A DNA stretch of 9,611 bases from Bacteroidales bacterium (lineage in GTDB: Bacteria > Bacteroidota > Bacteroidia > Bacteroidales > UBA932): NCBI GenBank assembly GCA_017548805.1, contig JAFYZE010000008.1:1-9611 (forward strand), given 5' to 3'. The notes under the pieces were generated by a model. The model worked only from the letters and a program-made list of their open reading frames with translations. It was not told the DNA's origin and searched no databases. A program made the translations under genes and the position numbers. Every line of letters begins with the position of its first letter. Within the stretch, counting starts at the first letter, position 1. Of this stretch, positions 1 to 6,321 are shown piece after piece.

Positions 1-1231
1 CCTGCTTTACAGCGCGAAAGTCTATGACTATGCCCGTCATGCCGACCTCTACGGAGTGTCGGTGGAGGGCGCGTCCTTTGACTTCGGCAGGATAATGAAG
101 CGCAAGGAAAAGGTCGTCCGCAAGCTTGTCGGTGGCGTAAAACTGAAGATGAAGAATGCCGGGGTGACCGTCGTCAAGGATGAGGCCATCATCCGCGGGC
201 GGGTCGTCGGTGGTTTTGTCGTAGATTGTGGCGAGCAGAGTTATGTCGCCAGCAACCTTCTGCTGTGCACTGGCTCCGAGGCGGTCGTACCGCCGTTCCA
301 CGGTCTGAAGGAGGCTGGTGACGCAGTCGTCACCAACCGTGAAATCCTGGCCCTGGAAGAGCGTCCCGAATCCCTTGTCATCATCGGTGGCGGAGTCATC
401 GGAATGGAATTCGCCAGCTTCTTCAATAGCTTGGGTACCAGCGTGACAGTAGTCGAGATGATGCCCAAGATACTCGGCCCTATGGACTCCGAGATCAGCG
501 AGCTCCTGCAGAAGATTTATGCCAAACGGGGTATAGAATTCCGTCTGGGTTGCAAGGTAACCGCCATAGAAGGCCACGATGTAGTTTATGAAGACCCTGA
601 GGGAAATGTCTGTCGCGCCACTGGAGATAGGATACTGGTATCCGTGGGCCGGCGGGCCCGCCTGGAGGGCTTCGGGCTGGAGACGCTGGGCGTCTCCCTC
701 GCCCTTAGCCCCGCCGGCCGCCCCGTCGGCGTCAAGGTCGATGCGCACATGCGCACCGATGTGCCCGGCGTCTACGCCGCCGGCGACATCACCGGCTTCT
801 CGATGCTGGCCCACACCGCCAGCCGCGGGGCCGAGGTGGCCGTGAACGACATCTTAGGCGTTGAGGACAGCATGCGTTACGACGCCATTCCCGGCGTGGT
901 CTATACCAACCCAGAAGTCGCTGGCGTCGGCCTGACCGAGGATGAAGCCCTGAAGAAAGGTATCGATTACAAGGCTCTCAAACTCCCTATGGCATATTCC
1001 GGCCGTTTCGTGGCCGAAAACGAAAGGGGAGAGGGCCTGTGCAAGATAATCGTCGACGCCGGTACAGGCAAGGTCCTCGGCGTCCACATGCTGGGCAATC
1101 CTTCGTCCGAGATCATCCAGAGTGCCTGTATCGCCATCGAGCGTGGCATGACTGCCGATGATCTGAAAGAAATCGTCTTCCCGCATCCGACAGTGTCGGA
1201 GATCATACGGGAGACCTCATTCACCCTGTAA
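1..1231 (+). CDS. lpdA: Dihydrolipoyl dehydrogenase (E3), 5'-truncated by the window edge
   Basis: Flavoenzyme that reoxidises the lipoyl group of 2-oxoacid dehydrogenase or glycine-cleavage complexes and passes electrons to NAD+ in the cytoplasm. The reading frame is already open at position 2 (LLYSAKVYDYARHADLYG), so the GTG at 56 is not the real start; 409 codons are visible. Roughly 45-55 residues are missing, which would hold the FAD GxGxxG motif and the redox-active CxxxxC pair. Visible motifs are the second dinucleotide fold VIIGGGVIGMEFAS (about 374-415), the FAD-contact segment VYAAGDITG (about 770-797) and the C-terminal HPTVSE (about 1184-1201), whose His and Glu form the active-site pair. 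The family is clear; which complex it serves cannot be told because the upstream genes are outside. GC content jumps to about 74% over 661-840, against 47-58% in flanking stretches. It is followed by a hairpin terminator. Confidence 0.93.
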   Translation, partial: LLYSAKVYDYARHADLYGVSVEGASFDFGRIMKRKEKVVRKLVGGVKLKMKNAGVTVVKDEAIIRGRVVGGFVVDCGEQSYVASNLLLCTGSEAVVPPFHGLKEAGDAVVTNREILALEERPESLVIIGGGVIGMEFASFFNSLGTSVTVVEMMPKILGPMDSEISELLQKIYAKRGIEFRLGCKVTAIEGHDVVYEDPEGNVCRATGDRILVSVGRRARLEGFGLETLGVSLALSPAGRPVGVKVDAHMRTDVPGVYAAGDITGFSMLAHTASRGAEVAVNDILGVEDSMRYDAIPGVVYTNPEVAGVGLTEDEALKKGIDYKALKLPMAYSGRFVAENERGEGLCKIIVDAGTGKVLGVHMLGNPSSEIIQSACIAIERGMTADDLKEIVFPHPTVSEIIRETSFTL

Positions 1232-1240
1232 TACAGAAAA

Positions 1241-1268
1241 GGCGGTACAGAGCGTACCGCCTTTTTTT
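1241..1268. terminator. Hairpin terminator shared by convergent genes
   Basis: A perfect 8-bp stem, GGCGGTAC (1241-1248) with GTACCGCC (1254-1261) around a 5-nt loop, is followed by seven T (1262-1268) on the plus strand. It lies 9 bp after the stop of the dihydrolipoyl dehydrogenase. Four A (1237-1240) precede the stem, so read from the minus strand it also ends in a short U tract and could terminate the operon arriving from the right. Its T tract overlaps the minus-strand stop codon at 1267-1269 by two bases. Confidence 0.92.
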
Positions 1269-2328
1269 ATTCAAGAATCTCCTGGAGGGTCGAGTATATC
1301 TGCTCACCCCGCAGTCCGCGTTTGAGTATCGTGCCGTCCGGTGCGAACAGGATCAGGTGCGGGATGGTCGCGACTCCGTACAGTTCGACCGGAATCTTCT
1401 GGGCGTCCAGGATCTGGTTCCAGGGCATGTCCAGCTCCTGGAGCGCCTTGATGGTGTCCTCCCTCTTGTCGCTGCATGCAATGCTGACTATGTCGAACCT
1501 GTCGCCCTTGAACGCATCGTAGGCTTTGCGAATGGCCGGGATCTCGGCCTTGCAAGGGCCGCACCATGATGCCCAGTGGTCGAGCAGGATGTACTTCCCC
1601 TTGCCGATATAGTCCGACAGGCTGACATCGCTGCCGTCGGGATTGCCTCCCTTGACGGTATAGTCAAGGAACATCTTTCCGGGAGCGGTATTGCTCAGGA
1701 TGGAGATGGTCTTGTAATCGTTTGCGACATAGCGGAAATCCTTGACCCTGTCGCTGGCTTCATTGTAAAGCCTCATGAAAAGGGCAGTGTCCTTGAAGGC
1801 CATGTCGTCGAGCGCCAGGGCGCCGACGAGGTTGTCGGGCCATGCCCGGACGACGGAGTCGGCCAGCGCCACCTGGAGGGCTGCGTACTTCTCGTTCAGA
1901 CGGTCCCATTCGTCGCTGAATTCCTTCGGACTCATCTCAGACTGGCGGGCCTCCAGTGCCTTCCTTTCCTCGTTGCGTGTGGCGTCATAGCCATAAAAGC
2001 GCGTGTGGAAAGTGTTGTACGCGTCCATCAGCGGAGAACTGGCAGTCCTCTCGTCGAGGTCGACCTTGATGGTCCCTGGCTCAAGGATGACGTGGACACG
2101 GTCGTTGCCGTGTCCGACATAGGCGAAAACTCCCTCGTCAGCCTGTCCGGTGAATGAGAATGCGTTGTCCTTCACCGCGGTGACGGCGAGGGTATCGTTG
2201 CCTGCGGTATTGATGAGGTAAACGTCCGTTCCGTCGGGAGCGGTATAGACAGCGTCAATGTTGAAAACCCGCTTGCCGCATGAAACGCATGCGGCAATGC
2301 AGAGGAGGAGTGTGATGTATCTTTTCAT
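1267..2328 (-). CDS. TlpA-like thioredoxin-fold lipoprotein (thiol-disulfide oxidoreductase)
   Basis: 353 aa. The N-terminus (MKRYITLLLCIAACVSCGK) is a lipoprotein signal: a lipobox IAAC gives Cys14 as the likely lipidated residue, with Cys17 (CVSC) as a less standard alternative. Residues about 20-110 form a beta-rich domain of the kind that precedes thioredoxin domains in Bacteroidota (DUF4369-like, by layout). Residues about 115-215 are mostly helical and charged. Residues about 230-353 are a TlpA/AhpC-TSA thioredoxin fold with the active site W255-C-G-P-C-K260 and the cis-proline context ATIPHLIL (Pro323). Such proteins keep periplasmic cysteines reduced or support cytochrome maturation; the substrate here is unknown. 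The ATG at 2326-2328 begins 13 bp after the stop of the DUF1460 gene, so the two are probably one transcript. The leader is A-rich without a clear Shine-Dalgarno site. Domain assignment is secure; the partner is inference. Confidence 0.92.
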   Translation of the reverse strand: MKRYITLLLCIAACVSCGKRVFNIDAVYTAPDGTDVYLINTAGNDTLAVTAVKDNAFSFTGQADEGVFAYVGHGNDRVHVILEPGTIKVDLDERTASSPLMDAYNTFHTRFYGYDATRNEERKALEARQSEMSPKEFSDEWDRLNEKYAALQVALADSVVRAWPDNLVGALALDDMAFKDTALFMRLYNEASDRVKDFRYVANDYKTISILSNTAPGKMFLDYTVKGGNPDGSDVSLSDYIGKGKYILLDHWASWCGPCKAEIPAIRKAYDAFKGDRFDIVSIACSDKREDTIKALQELDMPWNQILDAQKIPVELYGVATIPHLILFAPDGTILKRGLRGEQIYSTLQEILE

Positions 2329-2341
2329 TCCATTGGTTTTT

Positions 2342-3199
2342 TCAATTCTGGGTGAATGCTTGCGGGCGCAGGACCTGTATGCCTATGACGGAGGAACGGC
2401 CCGTAAGGTATTCCGGAAGCGTCCTTGTGTCCATAACGACCTTCATGGGTCCGGTGGAGGCGTGGAGGAGGCGGACCTTGCCGTTCTCCACCACTGCCAT
2501 CATGACGTGTGATATGTCCAGCCCTTCGACTGAGGTCACGAGACAGATGATGTCGCCTGAGCGGATGCCGCCGAGGGCTTGCGTCACCTTGTTCCTGGGT
2601 ATGTAATGACGCGGTTCGGCATTGATCCTGTACTCGACTTCGCGGATGGCCTGTACATCGTCCATCAAAGGGTATGAATCCGGATGTTTTGACATGTAGT
2701 TTATCGGATGGTCGAGCGGCACGCCACCGAGATCGTCCGTGATGTCCTTCAATACTCCACGGGCTTCGCCCTGGCGGGCCCATTCCGTCGTGTAGTGCAG
2801 CCTGTCGGCGTATGACTCCACGCGGCCGCCGCGGTAGCGGCTCTGCCTTATTTCATCGGCAAATGCCTCGAAGTCACCGCCTTGCGAGGATGTGCGCGCC
2901 AGCGCCAGGCAGGTCTCGACGAAGATGATGCAGTCGGTGCGGGTCAGGTAGATGCGGAGCTTTTCGCCGGGCGTTTCATCCAGTGTGCCGGCCACGTATG
3001 GCCGCCCCTCCAGGGCCTTTCCGGCGCGGACCATCAGTGCCGGCACCGGCTCCCCGGCGTGCGGCGCCAGCTCCGCCAGGACACGCTCCGCAAGGAGCGA
3101 GTCCGCCGGGCTGGTCACCCAGCCGGGGCCCGCCGGCCGGGCCTGTCCGCAGGCCAGCATCGGCAGCATCATCAAAATGACTGTCATCCATCGTCTCAT
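2342..3199 (-). CDS. Secreted DUF1460 / N-acetylmuramoyl-L-alanine amidase-like cysteine hydrolase
   Basis: 285 aa, first gene of a minus-strand pair with the thioredoxin lipoprotein. It matches the DUF1460 family, papain/NlpC-like hydrolases thought to cut peptidoglycan peptides. Visible marks are TDCIIFVETCLAL with the candidate nucleophile Cys90, GDIICLVTSVEGLDISHVMM with candidate His231, and KVRLLHASTG with His246, in the order expected for the family. The N-terminus (MRRWMTVILMMLPMLACGQA) is a signal sequence; it could be cut by signal peptidase I after Ala20, or be a lipoprotein at Cys17 (MLAC, an atypical lipobox). The ATG at 3197-3199 lies only 4 nt after a perfect -7 promoter element, so either the mRNA is nearly leaderless or a later Met (residue 5) is used. 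The first 60 or so codons are very GC-rich (70-78% over 3001-3180) compared with 48% around 2641-2700. The exact bond cleaved is unknown. Confidence 0.88.
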   Translation of the reverse strand: MRRWMTVILMMLPMLACGQARPAGPGWVTSPADSLLAERVLAELAPHAGEPVPALMVRAGKALEGRPYVAGTLDETPGEKLRIYLTRTDCIIFVETCLALARTSSQGGDFEAFADEIRQSRYRGGRVESYADRLHYTTEWARQGEARGVLKDITDDLGGVPLDHPINYMSKHPDSYPLMDDVQAIREVEYRINAEPRHYIPRNKVTQALGGIRSGDIICLVTSVEGLDISHVMMAVVENGKVRLLHASTGPMKVVMDTRTLPEYLTGRSSVIGIQVLRPQAFTQN

Positions 3200-3203
3200 G
3201 CTG

Positions 3204-3211
3204 CAAATATA
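3204..3211 (-). promoter_or_regulatory. -7 element (TATATTTG) of the DUF1460-thioredoxin operon
   Basis: Read on the minus strand, TATATTTG is an exact match to the Bacteroidota -7 consensus TAnnTTTG. It ends 4 nt before the annotated ATG. No convincing TTG -33 element sits 17-23 nt upstream. If used, transcription would begin within a few bases of the start codon. Confidence 0.55.
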
Positions 3212-3275
3212 GTCATATCCTTCGACCTGCGGTAGAAGGATGCGGCCGATTGTACTGAAATAGCGGGAAGATTGT

Positions 3276-3283
3276 TATATTTG
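3276..3283 (+). promoter_or_regulatory. -7 element (TATATTTG) of the PNPOx-GH43 operon
   Basis: Exact match to TAnnTTTG, with a TTG at 3250-3252 that could act as the -33 element (23-nt spacer, the long end of the usual range). The expected start is around 3286-3290, giving a leader of some 15 nt before ATG 3303, or some 20 nt before ATG 3309. It faces away from the octamer at 3204-3211, so the 103-bp gap serves both operons. Confidence 0.7.
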
Positions 3284-3302
3284 TATCAGTTATCAAAACC
3301 AC

Positions 3303-3845
3303 ATGATCATGAAATACCTTTCCATCTGCCTGGCCGCTGCATTGCTTATCACCGTTTTCTGTTTCGGAACCAAGGGTGCGGCTGACAAGGCCGCGGAAGC
3401 AAACACACCGCAAACTACCATGACCGAACAGACCACTCCCAACCCCGAGAATGCCGCCATTGCGCAGCAGTTCCTCAAGAAGTGCGGCACCTATTACCTC
3501 GCCACCGTCGAGGGCGACCAGCCCCGCGTCCGTCCTTTCGGCACCGCCGAGATCTTCGAGGGCAAGCTCTACATCCAGACCGGCAAGGTCAAGAACGTCT
3601 ACAAGCAGCTCATTGCCAATCCCAAGGCCGAGATCTGCGCATACAGCGGTGCGGAATGGATCCGCATCGCCTGTGAACTTATCCCTGACGAGCGCATCGA
3701 GGCCAAGCAGGACATGCTGGACAAGAATCCCAGCCTGAGGGGCATGTACAAGGCCGACGACGACAATACCATCGTCTTCTATTGCCGCAACGCCCACGCC
3801 ACCATCAGCTCGTTCACCGGCGAGCCCAGGACCTTCGAGTTCTAA
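3303..3845 (+). CDS. PNPOx-like flavin split-barrel protein with N-terminal signal sequence
   Basis: 180 aa. Residues about 50-178 are a pyridoxamine 5'-phosphate oxidase-like split barrel: TYYLATVEGDQPRVRPFG followed by LYIQTGKVKNVYKQLIANP is the usual pair of FMN-phosphate-contacting strands and helix. Members bind FMN, F420 or haem and most are cytoplasmic proteins of 125-150 aa. Here the fold is preceded by MIMKYLSICLAAALLITVFC, a signal-like hydrophobic segment, and a Thr/Ala-rich linker. The start is ATG 3303 or ATG 3309 (MKYL..., a more ordinary signal peptide); the promoter just upstream supports this region. An internal ATG at 3420 (MTEQTTPNPEN) would give a typical 141-aa cytoplasmic form. 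The GH43 gene follows after 19 bp with no promoter between, so they are probably co-transcribed. Substrate unknown; it need not make pyridoxal phosphate. Confidence 0.85.
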   Translation: MIMKYLSICLAAALLITVFCFGTKGAADKAAEANTPQTTMTEQTTPNPENAAIAQQFLKKCGTYYLATVEGDQPRVRPFGTAEIFEGKLYIQTGKVKNVYKQLIANPKAEICAYSGAEWIRIACELIPDERIEAKQDMLDKNPSLRGMYKADDDNTIVFYCRNAHATISSFTGEPRTFEF

Positions 3846-3864
3846 ATCAACCAATTAAATAGTT

Positions 3865-5913
3865 ATGAAGAAAGTACTTCTCTCCTGCCTCGCGCTCCTC
3901 GCCGCCGTGTCGGTATGGGGCCAGAACCCTTACCTGCCACTTTGGGAGCACATTCCCGACGGAGAACCGCGCGTCTTCGAGGATCCTGACAATCCCGGAA
4001 AGTTCCGCGCCTACATCATCGGTTCGCATGACCTCACCTATACAGCCTATTGCGGCAGCGACGTCCGCATGTGGTCGGCTCCGGTCGAGGACCTGAGCCA
4101 GTGGCGTGATGAAGGCCCCCTGTTCACATGGTTCGTCGACGGCCAGTGGGACACCATGTATGCCCCCGACCTCGTCGAGGTCAAGGACAAGGCCACCGGC
4201 AAGAAGACCTATTACCTGTATCCGCATTCCCGCGGCCGCGGCCGTATAGCCACGGTATGCAAGTCCGACCGTCCCGACGGGCCGTTCGTCCCCATCAATG
4301 TCACCGAGGACGGCCGCGGCTGCCTGCCCGGCTCGCTCATCGACTTCGACCCCTCCGTCTTCATCGAGGAGATCACGGACAAGAAAGACCCCGACTACGA
4401 CAAGGGCTTCAGGGCTTATGTATACTATGGTTTCCAGCATTCCACAGCGGTGGAGCTTGACCAGAATACCATGTATTCAATGCGCCCCGGCACCGAGATT
4501 AACGACTTTTTCCTCCCGGCCAGCTCCCGTTACGGAGTTGTCCGTGACCCGGAAGGAACTGAATACAAGTATCTCTACAAGGACCAGGATCCCGGTAGCT
4601 TCAACTTCTTCGAGGCTTCCAGCATCCGCAAGGTCGGCAACAAGTATGTGATGGTATTCTCAGGCTACAGCGGTCCCGATTACGGCCTTGAGTCCACCAA
4701 TTCCGCCCTGCGGTACGCTTACGGAGACTCGCCGCTGGGTCCCTGGCGCTCCGGCGGAGTCCTCGTGGACTCACGTGGCGTCGTCCCTGACGAGAACGGC
4801 GAGCACCTGATCACCACCAACGCTGCCCACAACACCCACGGCTCCCTCCAGGAGATCAACGGCCAGTGGTACGTGTTCTATCACCGTCCTCCGCGCGGAT
4901 TCGGCAACGCCCGCCAGTCGATGGTCGCTCCCGTCAAGATCGAATGGGACCAGAAGAAAGTTGCCGACGGAGGACAGGTCCGCATCACCGGATATGATCC
5001 TTTCGTTCCCGGCAACTCATGGGTGGCTGCTGCTTCCGACGGCCAGACCTACACCGGTGCCGAGGTCACCAGCGAGGGCTTCCAGATCTACGGTCTGCCC
5101 CCTTACAACTATTACTCAGCCGGTTATGCATGCTACATGTCCGATCAGAACTGGATCCAGGACAACCATGACGTCTGGAACAACAACATGGATCTCGCCG
5201 GCCTCACTAACGGTGGCATCGTGGGCTTCAAGTACTTCGGCTTCGGCGGCCTGGCACAGGACAGCAAGGGCGTCAAGGCTTTCGAGGGCGCGAACAGGGG
5301 AGACGGCACCCGTCTCGACCTCTTCCTGACCCCGAGCGGCCGCGGTGCCTTCAAGATCCACGTGATGCTTGACGGCCCGTATGCCAATGATACCTGGAAA
5401 GGCCGTGAGATCGCGGTCATCAATGTCCCCGAGGACGCCCAGCGCACCATCACCAACTACCGCGTAGCGGTCCCGGCCGTCGAAGGCCTCACCGGCAAGC
5501 ACGCCATCTATCTGGTAGTTGAGGGTCCCGAGGTTCAGGTTCCGCAGTTCCCCGGACGTCCCGGCGGAGCCCGCCCGCAGCAGCCCCAGCGCCCGATCGG
5601 CCTGTTCGACCTCCACGGCATCGGATTCTCCAAGGGCACCGTTCCTTGCGAGAAGCCCGTCGTCCCTCAGGTTACCATTACCTGTGACGGCAAGCAGCTG
5701 AACATCCCTACGACCCCGATCCGCTGTTCGAACGCCAACGGCCTCACCGACCAGATTCGCTATCAGGTCTACGGTCCGCTCACGGACAATTCCACTCTCA
5801 AGGTCACGGCTTCCGAGCCTGACGTCAAGTTCGAGGTCAGCAAGATCGTCGAGGGCCGCGCCACCGTCAAGTGCACCTGGCACGGTCTCGAGAAGATATA
5901 TCTGATCAATTAA
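3865..5913 (+). CDS. Secreted GH43-type glycosidase with C-terminal CBM6-like and beta-sandwich modules
   Basis: 682 aa. A signal peptide (cut near Gly19) leaves an N-terminal Gln. Residues about 21-380 form a five-bladed beta-propeller: NPYLPLWEHIPDGEPRVFED opens it, followed by MYAPDLVEVKD, FDPSVFIEE (Asp162, likely pKa-tuning Asp), FNFFEASSIRKVGNKYVMVF (Glu250, likely general acid) and NAAHNTHGSLQEINGQWYVFYHRP. In canonical GH43 enzymes the catalytic base is the Asp of an ADP motif in blade one; here the segment reads D32-G-E34-P, so either carboxylate could be the base. Residues about 395-592 look like a CBM6-type carbohydrate-binding domain ending in IGLFDLHGIGFSKG, interrupted by a Pro/Arg/Gln-rich stretch (558-578). 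Residues about 600-682 form another small beta-sandwich. GH43 enzymes release arabinose, xylose or galactose; which one cannot be read here. Follows the PNPOx-like gene by 19 bp. Confidence 0.88.
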   Translation: MKKVLLSCLALLAAVSVWGQNPYLPLWEHIPDGEPRVFEDPDNPGKFRAYIIGSHDLTYTAYCGSDVRMWSAPVEDLSQWRDEGPLFTWFVDGQWDTMYAPDLVEVKDKATGKKTYYLYPHSRGRGRIATVCKSDRPDGPFVPINVTEDGRGCLPGSLIDFDPSVFIEEITDKKDPDYDKGFRAYVYYGFQHSTAVELDQNTMYSMRPGTEINDFFLPASSRYGVVRDPEGTEYKYLYKDQDPGSFNFFEASSIRKVGNKYVMVFSGYSGPDYGLESTNSALRYAYGDSPLGPWRSGGVLVDSRGVVPDENGEHLITTNAAHNTHGSLQEINGQWYVFYHRPPRGFGNARQSMVAPVKIEWDQKKVADGGQVRITGYDPFVPGNSWVAAASDGQTYTGAEVTSEGFQIYGLPPYNYYSAGYACYMSDQNWIQDNHDVWNNNMDLAGLTNGGIVGFKYFGFGGLAQDSKGVKAFEGANRGDGTRLDLFLTPSGRGAFKIHVMLDGPYANDTWKGREIAVINVPEDAQRTITNYRVAVPAVEGLTGKHAIYLVVEGPEVQVPQFPGRPGGARPQQPQRPIGLFDLHGIGFSKGTVPCEKPVVPQVTITCDGKQLNIPTTPIRCSNANGLTDQIRYQVYGPLTDNSTLKVTASEPDVKFEVSKIVEGRATVKCTWHGLEKIYLIN

Positions 5914-5949
5914 TCCCGGCTGCCCTCCGGAGCTTGTGGTTCACACACT

Positions 5950-5987
5950 CGCAGAAGGAATCCCGAAGGCTTGGGAATCCTTCTGTG
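5950..5987. repeat. Long imperfect palindrome / hairpin after the GH43 gene
   Basis: CAGAAGGAATCCC (5952-5964) pairs with GGGAATCCTTCTG (5973-5985) with a single A-A mismatch and an 8-nt loop; a G-T and a C-G pair extend the base. It begins 37 bp after the GH43 stop. No T tract follows, so it is not a classical terminator; it could protect the 3' end of the mRNA, or be a dispersed palindromic element. Confidence 0.7.
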
Positions 5988-6021
5988 CAAACCAAAATGC
6001 CTCTGGAGGACGTTTCCCCTC

Positions 6022-6066
6022 GCGTAGGAGGATTGTTGAGAACTCAATGATCCTCCTACGCTTTTT
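6022..6066 (+). terminator. Long-stem terminator of the PNPOx-GH43 operon
   Basis: GCGTAGGAGGAT (6022-6033) pairs perfectly with ATCCTCCTACGC (6050-6061). Inside, TG and TG form two wobble pairs, and TTGAG (6036-6040) pairs with CTCAA (6043-6047) around a two-base loop, giving 19 consecutive pairs. Five T (6062-6066) follow. The stem is much longer than that of most intrinsic terminators, so it may also be a mobile palindrome or a substrate for double-strand RNA processing. Confidence 0.75.
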
Positions 6067-6202
6067 GACGTCCGATTTGCATCGAGTTCTTTCTGTTGTT
6101 TTTTTATTGAGTCCTGGAAGGAGATTGCGCTGGTACCATTTCTCCCAAATTTCGACTGGAGGGTAGAGTTTTAATCCGTTCTTTTCTTGAGATGATTTTT
6201 GC

Positions 6203-6250
6203 GTCCACGGGGAGGAGGGGGGCTGACCGTGGACGACGGAGTCGTCGGAC
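6203..6250. repeat. Nested, mutually exclusive hairpins with a G-rich loop
   Basis: GTCCACGG (6203-6210) pairs with CCGTGGAC (6227-6234) across a 16-nt purine-rich loop. Overlapping it, GACGAC (6232-6237) pairs with GTCGTC (6241-6246) around GGA. The two share bases 6232-6234, and GGAC (6247-6250) could replace GGAC (6231-6234) as partner of GTCC (6203-6206), so alternative folds are possible. The G runs at 6209-6222 (4, 2 and 6 G separated by single A) could also form a two-layer quadruplex. Confidence 0.5.
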
Positions 6251-6261
6251 AGGCGTGTTTC

Positions 6262-6280
6262 CAAACATATGAAATGTTTG
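6262..6280. promoter_or_regulatory. Inverted repeat upstream of the esterase promoter (possible operator)
   Basis: CAAACAT (6262-6268) and ATGTTTG (6274-6280) form a perfect 7-bp inverted repeat with a 5-bp AT-rich spacer, 33 bp upstream of the -7 element at 6314. This is a plausible position for an activator that contacts RNA polymerase. The regulator is not in the window. A chance palindrome is possible. Confidence 0.4.
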
Positions 6281-6313
6281 AGGATTACCGTTTCATAAGG
6301 CCGGAATAAATGC

Positions 6314-6321
6314 TATATTTG
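6314..6321 (+). promoter_or_regulatory. -7 element (TATATTTG) of the esterase-AKR-GH3 operon
   Basis: Exact TAnnTTTG match, identical to the two octamers at 3204-3211 and 3276-3283. A TTT at 6291-6293 (20-nt spacer) is the only candidate -33 element and is weak, which suits a promoter that needs an activator. The leader to ATG 6344 would be about 15-20 nt, A-rich, without a Shine-Dalgarno site. Confidence 0.7.

Noticed and set aside
56..58. GTG as start of the dihydrolipoyl dehydrogenase
   Set aside because: The frame is open and matches the family up to position 2; a protein starting here would lack the FAD-binding motif and redox cysteines.
5116..5883. 255-codon minus-strand open frame opposite the GH43 gene
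   Set aside because: It lies wholly inside a well-supported gene, has no recognisable motifs, and such antisense frames are expected in GC-rich coding DNA.
5936..6166. 76-codon plus-strand frame after the GH43 gene
   Set aside because: It has a non-ATG start, runs through both long hairpins and has no promoter of its own.
5941..6264. 107-codon minus-strand frame in the non-coding region
   Set aside because: It starts at TTG, crosses three hairpins including the terminator, and its product matches no family I know. A decayed gene cannot be excluded.
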